This document shows, piece by piece, positions 46,120 through 54,680 of a stretch of 64,000 bases of DNA. Positions within the stretch are counted from its first letter, which is position 1. Every line of letters starts with the position of its first letter. The translations under genes were made by a program, and so were the position numbers. Location of the stretch: NCBI RefSeq assembly GCF_017874615.1, contig NZ_JAGIKV010000007.1, positions 186,001 through 250,000 on the forward strand. Direction: 5' to 3'. The notes beneath the pieces are model-generated. The model was not told the origin of the DNA. It worked only from the letters and a program-made list of their open reading frames with translations, and made no database searches. This DNA comes from Paenibacillus xylanexedens (lineage in GTDB: Bacteria; Bacillota; Bacilli; Paenibacillales; Paenibacillaceae).

Positions 46120-49100
46120 TTGTCAGCAGAGCCAGGTGCATTCATGCAAAATTTGCTATTATCGAGCCGAAAGTTCGAAGAGGAGAAGCAATATTGGCTA
46201 AACCATCTCTCGGGGGACCTTCAATTCAGCATGTTCCCTAGTGAACAAACGAGGGGAACATGGGGTGAGCAAGTGTTTGAGGAGATGCAACTTGCATTTC
46301 CTCAACTTATTTCAGAACAAATATTTCGTATCTCCGGGAACACCGAAGCAGGGGCATTTATTCTTCTTCTGGCAGGTGTTACATACGTGTTACACCGTTA
46401 CCTGGACAATGACGATATAACTGTGGGTATTCCCGCTTCGTCAGGTGCAGCAAATTCAAGTCAACTACGTGCTATTCGCATCAATTTTGGTGAAGAGTGT
46501 TCTTTTAAGGAACTCGTTCTTCAGCTCAGGACCCTTGTGGGTACAGCCAAAAAGTTTAACCATCTTTCGCTGGAGAAAATTCTTGAATTGCTTGGTCATG
46601 AGGGGACAGACTTGTCAAGGGTGGCCACTGTGGTTCGAATGGACAATATGCAGGAGAATATACAGGAAACAGGCCCCCTAGGCGATATGGTGTTTTCACT
46701 TCAAATGTCTAAAGTGGGGCTGGCGTTACGCATGAATTACAATGCCGCATTATATTCTCGAGAAACCATTGAACAGATCGTAGACCATGTGATGCATGTG
46801 CTCTCGATGTGTACAGCCCTTCCAGATGAGGGATTACATCATATAAAGATGCTCTCGTTTAAGGAAGACCAGGTTATTCAACATCTGAATGATACGGAGA
46901 TACGTTTTCCTGAAGCTCGTTCAATCATCCAGATGATCCAGTCTTGGTCTGCGCAACAGCCGGATATTCCCGCAGTGATCTGCGGAGATCATATTCTTAC
47001 CTATCGAAGCTTGGATTGCAAATCAGATCAACTTGCGAAATACCTGTTAGCTCAGGGAGTAAGATCAGGTGCTATTGTAGGAATTCTGTTAACCCGATCG
47101 GAAGACATGCTCTTGGCTATGCTGGGTGTACTTAAGGCGGGGGCTGCTTACATGCCGATGGACCCCACATATGCAAATAATCGTTTGCAGTTCATGTTGG
47201 AGGATAGCCAGGCTGCGATTTTGCTAACGAAGCCCGATCTGATCGGCTCACTCATATACACAGGCCAAATAATCGATATTTCTCACATGGAAGAATGGGA
47301 TGACCAACATATCTCACTGCCAGTTGTTTCGTCGGAGCAGTTGGCTTATTTGATATATACTTCCGGATCTACAGGCAGGCCAAAAGGGGTCATGATTGAA
47401 CATCGGGCACTAAGAAACTTTGTGGAAGGTGTATCCCGCAGCATTCCTTTTGAAGCTGGCAAACGAATTCTCGCCCTCACAACATTCTCCTTTGATATCT
47501 TTGTACTGGAGACGCTCGGGGCACTCGCTAACGGGTTAACACTGATAATGGCGGTAGAGGAGGATCAGTTAAGTCCAAGCCGTATTGCGCATCTAATTGT
47601 TACTCACAACATTGAATTAATACAAATAACTCCTTCTCGACTGCGGATGCTTCAGATTGGGCTTACAGTAGATTCACCGGTATGGAGCGTGATTCAAATA
47701 TTGATGATCGGAGGGGAAGCTCTACCGTATGCCTTGTATGAGGAGGTCGCGGGGATGACCTCTGCCCGCATCTACAATATGTATGGCCCCACAGAAACAA
47801 CAATATGGTCGAGCATTAAGGAACTTTCGCCTACCTCGACAATTTCGATTGGTTATCCGATTGCCAATACCCGTATTTATATTCTGGATAAGCGGCAGCG
47901 GCATATGCCAATCGGAGCAACGGGAGAATTATGCATCGCAGGAGATGGAGTAGCCAGAGGTTATTGGAACAGACCTGAGCTTACGGCCGAGAGGTTTGTA
48001 AAAGATCCTTTTCATGAAGGCGCTTATATGTATAAAACAGGAGATCTCGCACGTCTCAATGCTAATGGAGATCTGGAGTATCTGGGTCGTTCCGATTTTC
48101 AAGTGAAAATACGTGGTTATCGGATCGAACTCGGGGAGATCGAGAACAGGTTGCTCCAGTACCCGGCGATCTCGGCTGCTGCGGTCACAGTTCGGTCAGA
48201 TCAGGATGGGCAGTCCCTGTTATGTGCCTATTACACAGTAACGGAGAGCCAAAGTCTCAATCAGGAGCAATTGCGATCTTTTTTGCTGTCAGAGTTGCCT
48301 GAATATATGCTGCCCTCCAGATATACTATGTTGGATCATATGCCATATACGGCCAATGGGAAGTTGGACCGAAAAGCTCTTCCAGATCCCTTGCTTTTAC
48401 AGGGAGAAGGGACAGATATTACACTTCCACGCAATGCATTAGAGCAGGTGCTCGCCGAATTGTGGTCGGATCTATTGCAATTGAAAGAGATTGACGTTCA
48501 TGCCCGCTTCTTCGAAATTGGAGGGCATTCACTAAATGTCATCAAACTTGAGGCCAATATGGAGAGGCAGAGTATTCCGCTTACTGCTGATGAAGTGATG
48601 CGGTATGAGACTATTGCATCACTGGCTGAAGTGCTTCGAATCAAGGGATATGAAGTGGATGAGCATAACTTTGAAAAAGAGATACTTCTTGAAGAGCAGG
48701 ATATGCCAGAGACAGATGGTGCAATGGAGCAATTTACCGAAGAAGTTGGGGCAACGGCGGAAGCGGATCATCTTATATTACATCATTCCCATAGGCCAAT
48801 AGTTATCATCGCAGGAATAGAGCCGTTTAACGATGTTTTTTACAAAAACTGCTTCTATAATTCACTCTTTCCTGTATTGAACTTCTATTCTATTGGTGTA
48901 CTGCCTGTGATGATCAACGACCGAATGCACTATAGATTCGATGAACATCAGAGCATACTCCGATTAGAGTATCAAGCTGTATTATCAGATGACCAGCTAA
49001 TTGAGCGTATGGGGATAACTTATGAAACGAAGACCTACAACGAGGATGTACGAAAAGAGATTATGGAGGCGGTTAATTTGAACCGCCCAGTAATTATCCG

Positions 49101-49806
49101 AGTGGACTGTTATTACGAGTCCTTGCGCAAAGACATGTATTTACGTACCCACTGGCCTCATTCCTTATTAATCTATGGGTATGATCTCCAGCGGCAAGTC
49201 TTCCATGTAATAGAACATGATCACCGGGACAATCTCACGTATCAGCCGATGGAGATGCCTATGAATGATATTGTACAAGCTTACGAAGGATTCGTACGGC
49301 TTTTCATGGAGGAAGAAGAAGTACCCACGTTCTACGCATTTTCAGCTTGTGAAACTGTCTCACATGAAAGAAACAACATCATGCTGGGAGAACTGCGAGA
49401 CATGTTTATTGATCATGTGCGCGTTACACAGGGAGAGATTAATCAGGAACTGAGTCATCTTCTGTCCTTCATACAGAAGACGTATCAGTTCAATGAAGAA
49501 GAAGATTCACCTGATATGGCCTATGCTGAACTTGTTCTCCAATCCATTGTAGACATTGTGAATGCCAAAAAGGTCGAAACCTATCGTATGCAACGGTTAT
49601 ATGAACATCATACCGATCTTGTTTCTGCTGCTCAGGCAATACAGGATCATTGGAGTGAGTTACGTAACGTGCTGGCGAAGGCGGTATATCGGGAGAATAT
49701 GACACATAATCAGTGGAGAAAATTCACAAGCAAGCTGGAAGTCATTCATGAACTGGAGAAGCATAACTTAATAAATTGCTCAGGATTGGAGATCAGTCAT
49801 GATTAA
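46120..49806 (+). CDS. NRPS protein: half C - A(Gly) - PCP - BtrH-like acyltransferase domain
   Basis: 1228 residues from TTG 46120 (GGGAGG 8 bases upstream). Residues ~1-245 resemble only the C-lobe of a condensation domain. The A domain follows: YTSGSTGRPKGV (~413 on), FDIF with Asp459, YGPTETT, and Lys748 in ANGKLDRKAL. The specificity positions read D-I-L-Q-M-G-M-I-W, very close to the glycine code DILQLGLIW. The PCP serine is Ser804 (GGHSLNV). From ~888 to the end is a papain-like domain of the BtrH N-terminal type (candidate Cys911; His1014 in PHSLLIYGYD). BtrH moves an acyl group from a carrier protein to an aminoglycoside amine in butirosin synthesis. Here it may move a glycyl or glycyl-extended chain. 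No TE motif is present. Confidence 0.85.
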   Translation: MSAEPGAFMQNLLLSSRKFEEEKQYWLNHLSGDLQFSMFPSEQTRGTWGEQVFEEMQLAFPQLISEQIFRISGNTEAGAFILLLAGVTYVLHRYLDNDDITVGIPASSGAANSSQLRAIRINFGEECSFKELVLQLRTLVGTAKKFNHLSLEKILELLGHEGTDLSRVATVVRMDNMQENIQETGPLGDMVFSLQMSKVGLALRMNYNAALYSRETIEQIVDHVMHVLSMCTALPDEGLHHIKMLSFKEDQVIQHLNDTEIRFPEARSIIQMIQSWSAQQPDIPAVICGDHILTYRSLDCKSDQLAKYLLAQGVRSGAIVGILLTRSEDMLLAMLGVLKAGAAYMPMDPTYANNRLQFMLEDSQAAILLTKPDLIGSLIYTGQIIDISHMEEWDDQHISLPVVSSEQLAYLIYTSGSTGRPKGVMIEHRALRNFVEGVSRSIPFEAGKRILALTTFSFDIFVLETLGALANGLTLIMAVEEDQLSPSRIAHLIVTHNIELIQITPSRLRMLQIGLTVDSPVWSVIQILMIGGEALPYALYEEVAGMTSARIYNMYGPTETTIWSSIKELSPTSTISIGYPIANTRIYILDKRQRHMPIGATGELCIAGDGVARGYWNRPELTAERFVKDPFHEGAYMYKTGDLARLNANGDLEYLGRSDFQVKIRGYRIELGEIENRLLQYPAISAAAVTVRSDQDGQSLLCAYYTVTESQSLNQEQLRSFLLSELPEYMLPSRYTMLDHMPYTANGKLDRKALPDPLLLQGEGTDITLPRNALEQVLAELWSDLLQLKEIDVHARFFEIGGHSLNVIKLEANMERQSIPLTADEVMRYETIASLAEVLRIKGYEVDEHNFEKEILLEEQDMPETDGAMEQFTEEVGATAEADHLILHHSHRPIVIIAGIEPFNDVFYKNCFYNSLFPVLNFYSIGVLPVMINDRMHYRFDEHQSILRLEYQAVLSDDQLIERMGITYETKTYNEDVRKEIMEAVNLNRPVIIRVDCYYESLRKDMYLRTHWPHSLLIYGYDLQRQVFHVIEHDHRDNLTYQPMEMPMNDIVQAYEGFVRLFMEEEEVPTFYAFSACETVSHERNNIMLGELRDMFIDHVRVTQGEINQELSHLLSFIQKTYQFNEEEDSPDMAYAELVLQSIVDIVNAKKVETYRMQRLYEHHTDLVSAAQAIQDHWSELRNVLAKAVYRENMTHNQWRKFTSKLEVIHELEKHNLINCSGLEISHD
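48781..49803 (+). other. BtrH N-terminal-like (papain-fold acyltransferase) domain of the A-PCP protein
   Basis: About 340 residues after the PCP. Family-like landmarks are YKNCFYNSLF with the candidate nucleophile Cys911, NRPVIIRVDCYY, then HWPHSLLIYGYD with His1014, followed by an acidic position in VIEHDHRD and a long helical C-terminal part. The order Cys ... RVD-YY ... H..L.IYGYD matches the BtrH_N pattern as I remember it. The following gene encodes a second protein of similar layout. Confidence 0.7.
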
Positions 49807-50824
49807 AAAATTGCAAGTGAACGAGCCTTTAATGACTACCTACCCACATCACGCGAGTCTCTTTTCCATGCTGGATTTGGACAAGCGTTCACGTAGCTGG
49901 ATTTATCATAATTTTCTATTGGTCATCCTGCATCACAATGATGAAGGGGGCTATGGATTGGACGTCTGTTCACAATATTATCCTTGGCACAAATTCAAAA
50001 TGTCGACATGCCCCATGTTAATTACAAGGGTGTACGATAGAGATATGATTTTAAAACAGTGGGAACTGCAAGATTTTATAGTGGAACTAATTCAAAAGAA
50101 TAATTATATTTATTTCCTGAGAAATATTCCTGGCGGTGGTAAACATGAGGTATTCATCTCTGGATTCGATTCGGATCGTAAAGAGTTTTTGTGCCATGAT
50201 TTTTGGGATGGATTCTACGGTGAGAAATGGCTTCCCTATGATGAGATCACTGTTATTCAAGATTCGAATTTCGATGCTGAATGGTCTACGGATTACCTAA
50301 ACGGAATATGGGCCATTGAAAAGACAGATGAGTATAAGGAACCCAGTGAATATTATTATGAAACGGTTCTCCAGTTTTCCAAAGAGGATCTAATGAATAT
50401 TTTGAAAGAATACGTAGGAGAGACTAATCAAGTTCGTAGTATTCTGAGAAAGGATCACCGTTATCTTGGAAGTGAAATATACGATAAGATGATTGATATG
50501 CTGGGGATGCAGAAGAAAGGGATGCAAAATCAGCCGTTTGCTATACATCCTTTTCACCTGCTTTACGAACATAAACAACTGCTTGCTCAAGCCATACTTG
50601 ACTTTCTCCCCGATCCTTCGATAAAAATAAGGTTAGAAGAGCTGGTTAGCGAAGCTTTAAAACTCCGTAATCTGGTCATGTATATGAATCAATTCATCAT
50701 GGAGCAGGGTGTATACAAAAAGTATGATGTCATGCTTGATAAAATCATTGAATTGAAAAATATGGAATTGGCTATTATGAAACATGTATTCGAATACGAG
50801 TATCAATCACAGTTAGGACAATAA
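49799..50824 (+). CDS. BtrH-like paralogue without the catalytic cysteine (hypothetical)
   Basis: 341 residues, starting 8 bases inside the previous gene and therefore translationally coupled to it. Its layout parallels the C-terminal domain of that protein: an early hydrophobic strand region (SWIYHNFLLVILHH), then NYIYFLRNIPGGGKHEVFISGFD and a charged helical C-terminus. The histidine of KHEVFISGFD lines up with His1014 of the neighbour, but no cysteine is found at the place of Cys911. It may be a non-catalytic partner, a regulator of the fused domain, or a product-binding immunity protein. Base composition is visibly more AT-rich than the glycan locus to the right. I know no characterised homologue, so the function is not assigned. 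Confidence 0.6.
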   Translation: MIKKLQVNEPLMTTYPHHASLFSMLDLDKRSRSWIYHNFLLVILHHNDEGGYGLDVCSQYYPWHKFKMSTCPMLITRVYDRDMILKQWELQDFIVELIQKNNYIYFLRNIPGGGKHEVFISGFDSDRKEFLCHDFWDGFYGEKWLPYDEITVIQDSNFDAEWSTDYLNGIWAIEKTDEYKEPSEYYYETVLQFSKEDLMNILKEYVGETNQVRSILRKDHRYLGSEIYDKMIDMLGMQKKGMQNQPFAIHPFHLLYEHKQLLAQAILDFLPDPSIKIRLEELVSEALKLRNLVMYMNQFIMEQGVYKKYDVMLDKIIELKNMELAIMKHVFEYEYQSQLGQ

Positions 50825-50850
50825 TTAAATACGACGTATCGCCGATAAGA

Positions 50851-50883
50851 TAGACTCATTCATTTAATTCTTGAATGGGTCTA
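50851..50883 (+). terminator. terminator-like hairpin at the end of the biosynthetic cluster
   Basis: TAGACTCATTCA and TGAATGGGTCTA form a 12-bp stem with one G-T pair, 27 bases after the last cluster gene. The T-run behind it is short (TTGAACTTT), so efficiency is uncertain. Confidence 0.6.
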
Positions 50884-50920
50884 TTGAACTTTGCGGTCTA
50901 TCCGGTGCTTAATGCGCTAA

Positions 50921-51137
50921 TCATCAAGTATGCTGATCTTCCCGGGCATCGGTCCCATTGTGAGCAGAACGGAGGAAGAGGCGGAGCAGAAGTATCAGGA
51001 AATTGCCGAACTGGTGAGTATTGATCAGGCGCTGAAAGCGCGGCCTGTTACGTACCGAGTATGAGCATGAGACACTGCGCGGTAATCTGGGTCTTGAGAT
51101 TCCACGCAATCGATATACATTGGAGACGGTAAAATAA
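50921..51137 (+). pseudogene. remnant of an LLM-class flavin-dependent monooxygenase (NtaA/SnaA type)
   Basis: An open stretch reading [20 protein letters not shown] (from about 50939) resembles the C-terminal third of nitrilotriacetate-monooxygenase-like enzymes, which have a PGxxPxxGRTEAEA segment. The frame stops at about 51063, but sense continues one frame over (LRGNLGLEIPRNRYTLETVK) to a TAA at 51135-51137. The N-terminal two thirds are missing. This is a truncated, frameshifted gene, most likely a scar of rearrangement between the cluster and the glycan locus. With the terminators on either side it fills the gap 50825-51299. Confidence 0.6.
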
Positions 51138-51226
51138 ATAAAATCACAATGATGGTACAGCGAACTTGCTTCCAGTTCATAATGCTTTAAATGCGATCCA
51201 GAAAGCCCCTATCCTAACGATCGACA

Positions 51227-51276
51227 CGAAGAAACCAGCATGTCACCCATCATCTGGGGACTTGCTGGTTTCTTCG
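51227..51276 (-). terminator. terminator hairpin after the GH38 gene
   Basis: CGAAGAAACCAGCA (51227-51240) and its perfect complement TGCTGGTTTCTTCG (51263-51276) form a 14-bp stem with a 22-base loop, 24 bases beyond the alpha-mannosidase stop. It is symmetrical enough to work in both directions. Confidence 0.7.
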
Positions 51277-51299
51277 GTTAAGCTGTTGCAGTTATAGGA

Positions 51300-54200
51300 T
51301 TATATTCTCAGATCAATTTCAAACGTCTTGATTTCATAAGGTTCAATAGCAAAGGTTATCGGTGTATCATACAGGATTTCACCCTCCGGTACTTCCATAA
51401 GATTGCATTCTCTCCACGCGTGAATCCGTAGATCGCTTGTCAGTTCAAGCGTATTCATGCTGCCTGAATAATCATGAATGCGTACGATGACACGCTCGGA
51501 ATCCTCCGCCTTCTTGACTGCCGAGATCATAGCTGTGCTGCCGGACAAGGTGAACATGGAGCGACTTGGCTGCTCTGATACGCCCTGTGTATATCGAGCT
51601 GGAGCATTCAGAAGCCAGGCCTGTTGCACGGTTCCGCCAACGAGCCAATCTCCCTGATGCGGAAGAAGAGCATAGGTGAAGCTGTGCAGCCCCTGATCGG
51701 CATGTGGGTCAGGGTGCGTAGCGCTCTTGATCAGGGTCAGCCGCATGACGTTATCTTTAATGTCATACCCGTACTTGGAATCATTCAGCAAACTGACGCC
51801 ATAACCTCTGTCGGACAGATCTGCCCATTGATGGCCAACGGATTCGAAACGCGCCCAGTCCCAACTTGTGTTCCAGTGCGTGGGCCGTTTAACGTTACCG
51901 AACTGAATATCATAGGTGGCTTCAGTGGAGCGGATGCCGACTGGGAAGGCAACCTTCAGCAGTTGCTGCTGTTCATGCCAATCCACCTCAGTGGCGTAAT
52001 CGATTCGTCGCTGCCCCGTATATACAGTCATGTTCTGCGTCATGGTAGAGCCAAGGTATTCCCAAGCGAAGCGAATCACGGCCTGGAGTGGCCCAGTCTC
52101 TACCACTTCAATGCTGGTGCATTTCGTAATCTCTCGCATGTCCTCCTGATAGAAGATATCAATATCCCATGCCTCATGGGCAAGTGGTTTGTCCTCGAAC
52201 ACCTGAAGCACATTGCCTCTAGCGCCTTTGGCTAGCACCTCACGGTGTGACTCTTTATCGTAAAGGCGGGTCAAATGCCCATTCTCATTCCACTCGAGCA
52301 GATAGAACGGTGTCTCAATTCCATTGGCTGTGTGGATGAATGGCGAATGCTCAGGGATATCGTTTACTGTCTTGCTCTGGAAGTGAATGGTGGTATACCC
52401 CAGCGAAGGAATATCCTTTACCTCGACGGCCCAACGTGCATTCTGGTATTGAGCGTTCAGGATCTCACCGGAATCGCTCAGCCAAGTTCCCATTTCCAAT
52501 TCGCCTGATGCCGCGGGAATGCTCACGATTTCTGTAACGACCCATGGGGAGGAGTTCCAAATGGTGTACGTATATGGAGATTCTCCGCTGCCAGCGATAG
52601 CCAACCGAGCTTGCGTGTCTACGTGACTGCCAATCTGCTCAGCTTCTGCATATTCAATTCTGCTATCCTCATACACCTCTGTGATGGAGGAACCGGGAAT
52701 GATGTCATGGAACTGGTTGCGCAAAATGATTTTCCAACCCGCAGTCAGGGACTTCGCTTGATACAGATTCCAGTCATTTTGCACGATACTTTGCAATGCA
52801 TTCAGCCATTCCGCTTCGCGGTAAGCCAGCTCAAGCTTGCGGTTCATCCGTTTGTTGTACGCCTGACTGGTATACGTTCCGCGGTGATACTCCAGATACA
52901 GTTCGCCATCCCATGTATGGATGTACGAATCGGTTTTCTCCACCGTCTCTTGCAGCTTTTCAAAATAATCATCTGCGCGTCCTGTCTTGACCTTGGGCAA
53001 TCCGGGCAGTTGATCCAGCCGCCGTCTCATCTCCAACATTTCGCGGTTAACGCCGCCTCCGCCGTCCCCGTATCCGTACGACAGCAGCAGATCCTGGTTC
53101 ATCTCCTTATCACGGTAGGCATCCCAGATGCCTTTAACCGTCTTCGGAATTATTTTTCCGTTATAGGTATAGAACCATGACCCCGGCTCGGACCAAGGCT
53201 CAGGTGTAGTAATGAAGTGGGTCAGCACCTCTGAGCCGTCAATGCCGCGCCAGTGGAATGTATCAAATGGCATGCGGTTGTATTGATTCCAGCTGATTTT
53301 AGTCGTCATGAACGTATGAATACCGGATTTTTTCAGAATTTGCGGCAGTGACCAGCTGTAGCCGAATACATCGGGCAACCAGAGATATCGGCAATCCGTC
53401 CCAAACTCTGCTTTGAGAAAACGAGTGCCAATCAGCAATTGCCGGACCAGGGATTCGCCCGAGGTCAGGTTGCAGTCAGCCTCCAGCCACATGCCGCCGC
53501 CCGCTTCCCAGCGACCTTCAGCGACACGTTCCTTGATGGATTCGTACAGTTCCGGGTAGTCCTCTTTCACATATTCGTACAATTGGGGCTGTGTCTGAAG
53601 GAAAACATACTCCGGGAACATCTCCATCAGGCGCATGACCGTAGAGAAGGAGCGGGCGCATTTCTCGCGCGTATGCTTCAACCGCCACAGCCAGGCAACG
53701 TCAATATGAGTATGGCCGATACAAGTAACGGTCACATCAGAGGCCTTGTCCATCGCATTCAATCGGGAGCTTAGGTCATCCCTTGCCTCATGCACAGAAG
53801 AATAGAAGACATCGGACTTAGGCTGCGACCAGTCGATCAGGCGGAAGGACTTCTGGAGCGCATGAAGAAGCTTTGTGCGTTCCGGTGCATGGGCATCCAA
53901 AATATTGACCGTTTCCAGAATCGCCGACCCTGTAAATACAAGATCATCAACAGCTTCATCCAACCAACACAATTCTGCTTGTCTGAATGTATGCGTCTGG
54001 TTGCGGGGCTGACCGCCACCTTCCAGACCGGACCATAAGCGAAAGACTAACTCGTTGGTGCTGCCTGCGGCAGAGGCTGGAAAGAACACTTCCTTGTGGT
54101 TGGAATCTACGCCTTGATACGGCTTGCCATCCCAGTAGAACAGGGATTCAAAGCCGGAATTGTTTCCACCCCCGGTATCGCCAAAATCAAACCGTCCGAC

Positions 54201-54449
54201 AATCCGTTTATCTTTCCAAGAGGAAGGGAACTCGACTTTTGTACGCAGCCACAAATAAAGATCTCGACCGGACCAACTTTCTCCTGTATACATAGGCTTC
54301 CAATGGCTATCATCTGCCGGAAGGACCGGGTTGATCTCTTCCCTGCGGTCTTCGCAGGCGAGAAAATGATTTAAAGGCAAACGATCCCGGTAACGGAGCT
54401 CGGATAATTCATGAATACGTGCGTGTAGTTTGTTTTCAGTAAGAAACAT
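51300..54449 (-). CDS. GH38 alpha-mannosidase
   Basis: A cytoplasmic-looking protein (no signal peptide) of 1049 residues from the ATG at 54449. The frame is open to 54503, but GGGGG sits 9 bases before the inner ATG. GH38 signatures are HTHIDVAWLW (His246, His248 and Asp250, zinc ligands), WLPDVFGYS (nucleophile Asp360, which also binds zinc), KISWNQYN, and the long C-terminal beta domains ending in EPYEIKTFEI. By family it removes alpha-linked mannose from imported oligosaccharides. It is divergent from the YesM-type kinase gene, with a cre-like site in between, and belongs with the importer and the GH85 enzyme as an N-glycan or mannan utilisation set. Length is normal for bacterial GH38. 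Confidence 0.92.
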   Translation of the reverse strand: MFLTENKLHARIHELSELRYRDRLPLNHFLACEDRREEINPVLPADDSHWKPMYTGESWSGRDLYLWLRTKVEFPSSWKDKRIVGRFDFGDTGGGNNSGFESLFYWDGKPYQGVDSNHKEVFFPASAAGSTNELVFRLWSGLEGGGQPRNQTHTFRQAELCWLDEAVDDLVFTGSAILETVNILDAHAPERTKLLHALQKSFRLIDWSQPKSDVFYSSVHEARDDLSSRLNAMDKASDVTVTCIGHTHIDVAWLWRLKHTREKCARSFSTVMRLMEMFPEYVFLQTQPQLYEYVKEDYPELYESIKERVAEGRWEAGGGMWLEADCNLTSGESLVRQLLIGTRFLKAEFGTDCRYLWLPDVFGYSWSLPQILKKSGIHTFMTTKISWNQYNRMPFDTFHWRGIDGSEVLTHFITTPEPWSEPGSWFYTYNGKIIPKTVKGIWDAYRDKEMNQDLLLSYGYGDGGGGVNREMLEMRRRLDQLPGLPKVKTGRADDYFEKLQETVEKTDSYIHTWDGELYLEYHRGTYTSQAYNKRMNRKLELAYREAEWLNALQSIVQNDWNLYQAKSLTAGWKIILRNQFHDIIPGSSITEVYEDSRIEYAEAEQIGSHVDTQARLAIAGSGESPYTYTIWNSSPWVVTEIVSIPAASGELEMGTWLSDSGEILNAQYQNARWAVEVKDIPSLGYTTIHFQSKTVNDIPEHSPFIHTANGIETPFYLLEWNENGHLTRLYDKESHREVLAKGARGNVLQVFEDKPLAHEAWDIDIFYQEDMREITKCTSIEVVETGPLQAVIRFAWEYLGSTMTQNMTVYTGQRRIDYATEVDWHEQQQLLKVAFPVGIRSTEATYDIQFGNVKRPTHWNTSWDWARFESVGHQWADLSDRGYGVSLLNDSKYGYDIKDNVMRLTLIKSATHPDPHADQGLHSFTYALLPHQGDWLVGGTVQQAWLLNAPARYTQGVSEQPSRSMFTLSGSTAMISAVKKAEDSERVIVRIHDYSGSMNTLELTSDLRIHAWRECNLMEVPEGEILYDTPITFAIEPYEIKTFEIDLRI

Positions 54450-54548
54450 CGTTAAAAACCCCCAGTTCATTTTATCGGGGAGTGATTCATATATTGAGAG
54501 CATCCAAAGCGAGTATGTATGACATAACTTTATAGGGGAATGCGCCCA

Positions 54549-54562
54549 TTATAGCGCTTCCA
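54549..54562 (-). promoter_or_regulatory. cre-like operator in the divergent promoter region
   Basis: On the minus strand TGGAAGCGCTATAA matches the relaxed catabolite-responsive element (TGNAANCGNWNNCA) except near the 3' end. It lies between the GH38 gene and the histidine kinase gene. The AGCGCTT core recurs at 58193-58206. This suggests CcpA control, or a LacI-type local regulator. Confidence 0.45.
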
Positions 54563-54680
54563 TTCGCTTTTGACAAACTAAAATATGGATTGCTGGTCCT
54601 GTGCACTGGTGATTGTCGAATTTAACCAAACGGTGATACACTGAGTTGGAAATGGGTCTGGAGGAGGTGTTCAGGCGTGA

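Noticed and set aside
48781..49806. Possible terminal thioesterase or reductase at the end of the 46.1 kb NRPS protein
   Set aside because: No GxSxG nucleophile elbow and no Rossmann GxxGxxG are visible. The order of Cys, RVD-YY and H-x-L-L-I-Y-G-Y-D segments fits a BtrH-like papain fold instead.
490..50824. Identity with the zwittermicin or paenilamicin clusters
   Set aside because: The extender-unit genes resemble the zwittermicin set, but the bis-Cys heterocycle unit, six KR-only AT-less modules and the BtrH-like fusion do not fit either pathway as I know it.
51624..52235. 203-codon open frame on the plus strand opposite the alpha-mannosidase gene
   Set aside because: It is antisense to a clear GH38 coding sequence, has no recognisable protein features and no convincing ribosome binding site; it is a shadow of the real gene's codon pattern.
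54570..54590. TTGACA at 54570 as the promoter of the histidine kinase gene
   Set aside because: No acceptable -10 hexamer lies 16-18 bases downstream; the perfect -35 match alone is not enough.
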